Positions 51,601-60,600 of a stretch of DNA of 64,000 nucleotides are shown in pieces. The stretch spans positions 24,526,010 to 24,590,009 of the forward strand of contig NC_092190.1 in assembly GCF_043641665.1 (NCBI RefSeq), read 5' to 3'. Positions within the stretch are counted from its first letter, which is position 1; every line of letters begins with the position of its first letter. A program made the position numbers and the translations under genes. The DNA comes from Enoplosus armatus. Taxonomy: Eukaryota; Chordata; Actinopteri; Centrarchiformes; Enoplosidae. The notes beneath the pieces were generated by a model. The model had not been told where the DNA came from. It saw only the letters and a list, made by a program, of their open reading frames with translations, and did not search any database.

Positions 51601-54600
51601 TGCCATATTCGTTCTCAGCCAGTATTCTAAACAAGTACATCTTTCCTTCCTCCAGATCTCCAATTTTCCAACTAGACTTGTGGCAGCTGGCACAGACTGT
51701 TGAGTAGGCCTTTCTGGTTGACTCACGCTTCTCCACAATGTAGTTTCGGACTCTGGAGCCACCATCAATGAGAGGTGCATCCCAAACAAGGGAAACTGAA
51801 TCTCTAGTGACCTCTTTGATGGTCAGATTCTGAGGTGCTCCAGGAGTATCTAGCACCCTGACATTAACAAAGGCTGTCTTGCTTCCTGAGGCATTCTCTA
51901 CAGTCACCATGTATTTACCTCCATCAAACCTGTCAACATTGTCTACCTGAAGAGTGGTAAATGATGGGGTGATTTCAATGTTAGCTTTGTCCAGGGATAG
52001 TCCATGCTCTCTTGACCATTTTACTTCAGGTGCTGGTCTGCCCTTAATAGGGACAAAGAGTCTGAGTGTGCTACAGGCTCTGATGCAGACCACCTTACGT
52101 AGCTCTGCTCCAAGTTCAATTTCTGGAGGAAGCAGTCTGTCTTCAGCTTTGGGGGTTCCAGGAACAGCAGCGGGCTCTCCCACTCCCTCACAATTAGTGG
52201 CACAGATGTTAATTTTGTACTCTTGGTTTTCCTTCAAGTTGGTGATGGTGAAGGAAGTGGCTGTCCATCCCTTCTTGGGAGTGTGAATTGTCCACTCATC
52301 CTCCTCAGGCAGGCAGGTCTCCACAATGTAACCAGTGATTTCAGAACCACCATCATACACAGGCTTGTTCCAGGCAAGGGTGATGGAAGACTTGGTTGTG
52401 TCCAGCACTCTGGGGTTCCCTGGAGGTCCAGGTTGGAAGATGGTGTCTACAGCTTTGTAGAATGGACTGGAAGGACTAGGCTGGCTTAGACCAGCATTGT
52501 TCTCAGCAAGAACTCTGAATTCATACTCATGTCCTGGTGTAAGGCCAGAGACCTTGAATCGCAGATCAGTTACAGTCCTCTTGTTGCACTTCACCCAGCG
52601 CAGGCCAGTCTTATCCCTTCTCTCAATTATGTAGGTGTTTATTCTGCTGCCTCCATCATGTTCAGGGCGCTCCCAGCAGACAACCATGGAGTCCTTGGTA
52701 ATGGTGGTGACTTCAGGCTGCTGTGGTGGGTCACTGGGGACATAGGGGTTGGCACAGATGGCAGGTTCAGACTCCAGGGGCTCACCCACGCCATACTTGT
52801 TAACAGCCATGACTCTGAAGATGTACTCATTGCCCTTCAGAAGCTTGGTGACCTTGAACCTGTTCGCCTGTAGGTCTGTGGCCACATTTGTCCATGCCAA
52901 CCTACTGGTCTCCCGCCTCTGAATGATAAAGTACTCAATCTTGGCACCACCATCGTGTGTTGGATGCAGCCAGTTAAGGACACATTTCTCAGCAGTGATG
53001 TCAGTAACAGTGAGGGAGTCTGGTGGTCCAGGTCTGTCAAGCACCTTGACATTGAAAGTGAACTTGGCAAAGCCACCGGGATTGCTGGCAGTCAGAGTAA
53101 AAGCACCTCCATCCCTCCTCAGGGAATCTTTGTGTATTAGAGTTGTGTGGAAGTCAGATGTTTTTATCTCTAGCTTGGCAGTATCCTCAAGCTCCTTTCC
53201 TTCCTTGGTCCATACCAGAGATGGGATTGGCCTGCCAGTTACACTGGCCTCCAGCTTGAACACTTCTCCTGCCATGACAACAACATTGCTGCTATACGAT
53301 GCGTCAATATCAAGCCTGGGCTCTTCAATGTCATCCCTGCATGTGATTGCCTCTGATGGCTGGGAAGGAGCACTAATAGCACCAGCTGAGTTTCTAGAAA
53401 TCACACGGAATTCATAAGTTGCATCTTCTGTCAGACCACTGATTGTGTAGATGGTTTCTAGGATGTTGTTGAAGTTGGCTTTGAGCCAGCGTCCATTGGG
53501 CATCTCTCTCCTCTCTACAGTGTATCCAGTGATGGAAAATCCACCATCTCCCTCTGGTTTGGTCCATGACACTGTCACCTCATGTCTTGTGATATTCAGT
53601 GCTACAGGCCTGCCTGGTGGGTCCACTGGGTCCAAAGCATACATAGGCTCAGAGGGTTTGCTTGGTTTGCTGAGACCAGCCATGTTTTCAGCAATAACAC
53701 GGTGTTCATATGCGATTCCATCAACAAGGCCAGTTGATTTGAAAATATTTCCAACAACTAGAGCTTTGCTGATCCTCTGCCACAGAATGCTGTTTTTCTC
53801 TTTTCTGTCCACATGATAGCCCAGGATGGCACTGCCTCCATCAGAGGAAGGCTCATTCCAACTAAGATTCATAGCATCCTTGTTGAAAGATGTGAGGACA
53901 GGAGTGCCTGGTTGGCTTGGTACATCAAATGGATAGGCCGCCACCACTGACTCCGAGATAATGCATGGTCCAATACCATATCTATTCTGGGCCTTGACAC
54001 GGAACTGATATCCGGTTCCAGTATTGAGTCTGGCTGCCTTGAATGTGGTGCGGATCACTGTCGCTGCCAACTCCACCCAGGAAGTACCGGTAGTCTCCCG
54101 CATCTCAACAATATAGTTGCTGATGGGAACACCTCCATCATTCTCTGGTGCCTCCCAGGACATGAGAACATAATCACATGAGACCTCGTCCAGCTTGATG
54201 GGACCAGTGGGAGGACCTGGAATGTCGTGGACCAGGACTGTGATCGTCTCAGTCACTGTACCCAGCATGTTCTTTCCAGTCATGGAATACTGACCTCCAT
54301 CAGTCCTCTTGATCTCATTGATGTTGAGGATAGTTGATGTTGGTGTGGTTTCAGTGTTGATTCTTTGTGTCTCTTTGAGTGTTATGTCTCCCTTCTTCCA
54401 GGAAACCACAGGTCTGGGTTTGCCAAGCACTGGAATCTCCACCTTGACACGATCTCCTGCCTTGCAGATGACCGTCTTCTGGTAGACTCCACGCAGGTCA
54501 AACAAAGGAGCACAAGTCTGTTCTTTGATAATAGCAGGCCTGCTTTCACGGGGGTCGCTCCTGCCTGATGCATTGGCAGCCATTATGCGGAAGGTATATT

Positions 54601-57600
54601 CTGCACCCTCAATCAGATCTGTGACAGTGTAGTCCAGAGCCTTGATGGTGGCCGCATGGACCCACTGGTCAGTGTCCTTCTTCTGGGCCTCAATGACGTA
54701 TCCGGTGATTAAGCTACCACCATCATGCAGGGGCTTGGTCCATGCAAGGCTGGCACTGTCAGCTGTCACATCTGTAACATACAAGTTCTCTGGTGCAGAG
54801 GGGGCCTGGGACACCCTGATTGGCTCAGGGGTTTCAGCAGGCTCACCTACGCCCAGGTCATTCTCAGCAGAGACACGGAAGTAGTAGTAAGCTCCCTCCT
54901 CAAGGTCTGGAATCTTGAAGGAACACTTCTGCCATGTGGTGCTAAGTACTGTGTAGGCCTTCTTGGTGGCCTCTCTCTTTTCAATAATGTAGTTGTGAAT
55001 CTTAGAACCACCATCGATTATGGGGATTTCCCACTGGAGGGTGATGCTTTTCTTAGTGATCTCTCTAGGTTTGAGGTTGACCGGTGGTCCTGGTGTGTCC
55101 AGAACTTTCACATTAACAAAGCCGGTTTTCTTTCCAGCAACATTCTCCAGACAGAGGTGGTACTTTCCAGCATCGTATCTGGTGCAGTCAGGAATAACCA
55201 GTAGAGTGTAGGACTCTGTAGTATCAATATGTGCACGCGTTTTCAGGTTGGTATCATCTTTGCTCCAGGTTACTTCAGGAACAGGACGACCCCTAATGGG
55301 AACAAACATACGGATTGAAGCACGGCACCTGACCACCAGGGTTCTCCTGAGTTCAGCATCCAGCTCATAGTCTGGTAGCGTCTCCTGGTCCACCAGTTCA
55401 GTCACTTTCTCAACCTCTGCAGGCTCGCCAACTCCCTCAGAGTTTACAGCGTTGACTCTGAAGTGGTATTTGCCTCCTTTTTGAAGTTTACCAATAACAT
55501 ATTCAGTAGCTTTCACTGGGAACTGTGTCTCCACCTCCCAGTCATCATGCCCCTCCTTTTTGTACTCAACAATATATCCCTCTACTTCAAGACCACCATC
55601 ATAGTGGGGTCGGCCCCAGGCGAAGGTGGCTGTGCATTTTGTCGTGTCTGTAATTCTGGGGTTGGATGGAGGACCAGGTGGATCTAATAAACAAGAAAAA
55701 CAGGAGTTTAAAGAAGTTAATGGGGGCCTTTTTCACAAAGGTGCTTGATGTGTATTTTCTGACTTTCTTTCTGACTTTTCTGAGTATGCAACTTTCCTGT
55801 TTTAAAATGTAATTCAGAATTATGTGAGAAGACCAGTTTTACTTACACACAATGTCCTTGGTCATCACAGGGCGTGATGGCTCACTTGGCTCACCAAATC
55901 CAGCCTTGTTCTCAGCAGTGACTCTAAATTCATACTCTACTCCCTCGCCCAGGCCTTGCACCTTAAAGCGCAGGTCAGGGATTGTCCTCTTGCAGGCTCT
56001 CACCCATCTCATTCCTTTCCTCTCTTTCCTCTCAACACAGTATCCTCTGATGTCACTTCCCCCATCCTGTGCTGGTCTTTTCCATGAAATGGTGACAGCG
56101 TTCCTAGTGATGGTATCAACCTCTGGGGTTGATGGAGGACCTGGTGGGCCTGGGGAAACAAATATGAAAGAACATTTTGTCAGTTATACCTTGAAGTCTT
56201 AAGTTCATAGGTTTTGTTTTTCAGTGAATGGAAATTAACTTGAACTATTAAATCCTTCACCCTGAATGATTTGTATAATCCTATGGTTATCTAGAAACAT
56301 CATACAAATTATAATTATATTATATATAAACCATATACACTTACGGTAACTGTCAACCATTTTGACTGGACCAGACTGGCTTGAGTCTCCAGTGCCATAC
56401 TGGTTCACAGCAGACACTCTAAAGATGTACTCGTTGCCCTTGATCAGTTTGCTGGCTACATATCTGCAGTCCATGACGTTTTCAGCTAGCTTGGTCCACT
56501 GCAGGCGGCTGGTCTCTCTCTTCTCAAGGATGTAGGACTTGATAGAGCAGCCTCCATCCTCCTCTGGTGGAAGCCAGGTCAGAGTACACTTCTCAGCTGA
56601 AATGTTACTGGCTTCGATGGGGCCTGGAGGTCCAGGCATGTCCAGGACCTTCACCTTTACGTGTTCTTCCTTAATGCCGAAGGGGTTGCTGGCGGTGATG
56701 GTGTACTCTCCTGTGTTCTTCCGGCTTGCATACTTGATAGCCAGAGTGGAGGAGGTGGGGGTGCTGGTGATGGTGATGATGTCAGAGCTCTTAAACTCGC
56801 GGCCTCCCTTCGACCAGACAGCAGTCGGTGGAGGTTTTCCCACAATCTTGGAGGCTGAGATCACGATGGTGTCTCCTGCCCTTACTGACACACCGTCCTT
56901 CATCTCTGGATCAATAGTGATGGTCGGGGGCTCTGCAGAGAGGTTGGAAGAAAGTTGCCTTATAATTGTCTACAGACCTCAGAATTTCAACTTTATGACA
57001 ATATGACTTTTAGGACCTGATATTTGTAAAACTAAAATAAAAACATTTCAAGGACCCGCATTCACCCAGATGTTTTAACTGCCAAACTACCCAAATTAGT
57101 TTACTGATCAACTTACCATACTCATCCTTGCAGGTCAGAAGCTCAGTATGCTCTGAGGGAACACTGATAGCCCCAGCAGCATTCTTGGCCCTGATCCTGA
57201 ACTGATACTGAGATCCCTCTGTCAGGTCTGTGACAGTGAACGCACAGCCCTGGATGTTGACATGATTGGCCTTCATCCAGGCCTTGCCGCCAGCCTCCAG
57301 CTTCTCCACCATGTAGCCAGTCAGCTTGTGGCCGCCGTCATATTTAGGAGCAGTCCACATCAGAGTGACTGTGCTCCTGGTGACGTTAATGACTTCAGGC
57401 TTGCCAGGCGGATCTAACAGAACACAAAGTGAACGCATTAAAGCATACAGAAAACACAGAACATGCTTTTAAAAGTAGCATTTTCCATTTTCCATTGAAG
57501 TATTTTGTAATGTAATAAAAACTGAGAGTTGCCAAAGAAGAATTTGTGTCTTCACATTAGGAAAAAAGCAGTGAACTCACCAATAGGATCCAAGGCAACC

Positions 57601-60600
57601 ACAGCCTCAGTGGCCCTGCTTGCCTTTCCAAGGCCGGCTGCGTTCATGGCCATCACTCTGAACTCATACTCTAATCCCTCTATCAGTCCAGTGACTCTGC
57701 ACTCCTTCACTCTCAGAGGAGTCTTACTGGCCCGTTTCCACATCTGACTGTTCCTCTCCTTAAACTCCACATGATATCCTAGAGAGAAACAAAATCAGTT
57801 GATGATAATGATCGTTCTTTGCTATTTGCTCATGCTTACATACAAACTGACATCCATACCAGTAATTGGGGAGCCACCAGTGTCCTTTGGATCAGCCCAA
57901 GTCAAGATGGCCGACTCGTGGCGGATGCTCACTATTTCTGGAGGAGCAGGTGCCTCGGGCACATCTGGAGGAATCAGAGAAAAAGAGAGAATTTGTCCCT
58001 CAACATAGAACTGAATTTCTAAAAATGAATCTAACATATGCATTGTATCTGTTTCTATAACACAATCTCCTCTGTATATTTCAGGTTGTGTCACTATTTA
58101 AGAAAGACTGATAATAATATTGAATAAAGCTACATTTTCCAATGCAGGTCCACTGCATTTTTGAATTGATCTTGTGTCATCTACACAAGGCAGCAGTTTA
58201 TTTTTAAATGAATTCAATTCTGCAAAAGAAAATGAAAGGCTGCACATTGAAACAAAAGAAAACAGAAAAGGGGAAGATCAGAACATTAGCGTGTGATACT
58301 CACTGAATGGATGCTGAGCAATGACTGGGTTAGACCTCAGATATTCTCCAACCCCATACTTGTTTTCAGCGAACACTCTGAAGATATACTCTATTCCATC
58401 GTGGAGCCTGATCACCCTCATGGTGGTCTTCTGGATGGCTGAAGCCACTGTGATCCACTTGTTGTCCGTTGTCCTCCTCTTCTCCACAATATAGTTGGAA
58501 ACCTCCGCACCGCCATCATCTTTGGGTGGTCCCCACTCCAGAGTGATGCCATCAGCGGTGATCTCGTCAAACTTAATGGGTCCTGTGCAGATGCCAGGCT
58601 TGCCGACCACCTTTAGCTGGAACTTGCAGTCCTTGGAGCCGGTGCTGTTCTTGACGTTGATGGTGTAGGTGTCGGCATCTCCTTTCTGGCAGTCTCTGAT
58701 CAGTAGAGTGGTGATGCCCTGAGATGCCTCCACGCACATCCGGCCGGTGTCTCCAAGCATCACATCACCTTTCTTCCAGGTGGCGGTGGGGTAGGGCACT
58801 CCAGTGATGGGGATGTTGATACGTGTGGTGCTGCCCTCCTTCACTACGTGGCAACTGTCAGGCAGACCACTTAAGTTGCAGTCAGGTAGCACTGAAATCA
58901 AAAGGAATTTTCTTATCAGAATATAGTTGGAAACAACAATTTTACGTTCTCGCTAAACAAGCAACCATAACAATATCTGGCATGATGGCTGAGTCAGGCT
59001 GATTTCTTACCAAACTGGTCCTTGGCGACGACAGCGAGCTCAGTAGGTGGTCCCTCTCCGGACTCATTGAGTGCCTTGACTCTGAACAAGTACTCCTTGC
59101 CCTCAGTTAGCTCACTGATGGTGTGTGAGGTGTTCTTGCCCTTCATGATCTGCTTCCACTTCTCCTCGCCTTCGCTCTGCTCCAGGATGTAAGCGGTAAC
59201 GTAGCTTCCGCCGTCGCTGATGGGCTTCTTCCAGCCCAGGATGATCGCATCCTTAGTGGTCTTCAGTGCTTTGAAGTCCGTCACTGGACCAGGTTGCTCT
59301 GATGAGTAAAGATTGAGCATGTGGTTTGTGTTAAACAGGATGTGTTTAATGTAGATGTGGCTGTAGGACTCGAAAGTTCTTTCATCTCAGGTTTGAATAA
59401 AACGTGTATCTTTTTTTCTGACTGTTCTGATCTTAGTCTGCCACCAATCTGATTGTGTTTTTGCTCGTTAGTTTTTTGGGCCAGTTGCAGTCAAGGCAGT
59501 TGGCACTATTGTATTGAGTTAACATTTCTAGAATTAAAAACTTATATGTGGTGGTTATTTAATTAGATGGTTCCAGTAGTTTTAGACTATATTAAAATAG
59601 GCCAACATGAATAAATACATAAAGGATTCAGTATTTCTCCACCAGAATTTTATTCCTGGCAGCATCAAAAGGACTTTGATTTGGGAATTCAAATCTACAA
59701 AACATAAAGAAAATATAATAAAATATGTTCATGTTCCAAAAATCCTGGTTAAGGGATTGGTTGAAGTTGAGTCCTCTGACAACTGGTACAGAACGTAATT
59801 GTTTTATTTTACTGAATTTAAATGAAGGTTTAAATTCCATTTTCCAAAAACAATTCTAATTTAGAAAACAACAACAATGACTTTTAATTACCTGAGGCTC
59901 GAACGCTGCCGGCCGTCTCGCAGCCCTCTCCAATGCCATAGGCATTTTCGGCCAGTACTCTGAAGCAGTAGGCCTGCCCCGCCTCCAGGTTGGTGATCCT
60001 GAAGGAGATTTTGTGACAGTCTGTTGACACGCAGGTCCAGGCCTTTCTCTCAGCCAGACGTTTCTCTACGATGTAGCTCTTGACTGGGCTGCCACCATCG
60101 ATCAGCGGGGCGTCCCAGGTGATGCAGGCATGGCTTCTGGAGGTCTCCTTCACAATCAGGTTCACAGGTGGTCCAGGAGAATCTGAGGGGGAGGAGAAGC
60201 AGTATCTCTGGGTCAGAGCTTTTGGTAACTGAACTGAGATACAAATCAGGCCGTAGATACACATAATGGGACTAAAAATATCTTGTTATTATTCAGGGGA
60301 GGAAATACAATTTTTTGTATCTGTATCTTATGTGAAGAAGATTTTTTTTCTAGCTTACTTGTACACTGTATCATTTTTACATAAACCATTTCCTATCAGC
60401 TAATCATAGTCTAAAACAGATAGATATACATATCTATACATATAACCGATGTTCCAACAACTGTATTTCAATGTTTTGCAGGTTCATAATAGGACCTAAC
60501 CTGCACTGAACTATATTCATTCATTCAAAAAACTTTGACTTTTCAACCGAATTTAGCTTGATTTTAACCTAGATGCCTAGATTTCTTTTCACCTGTAACA

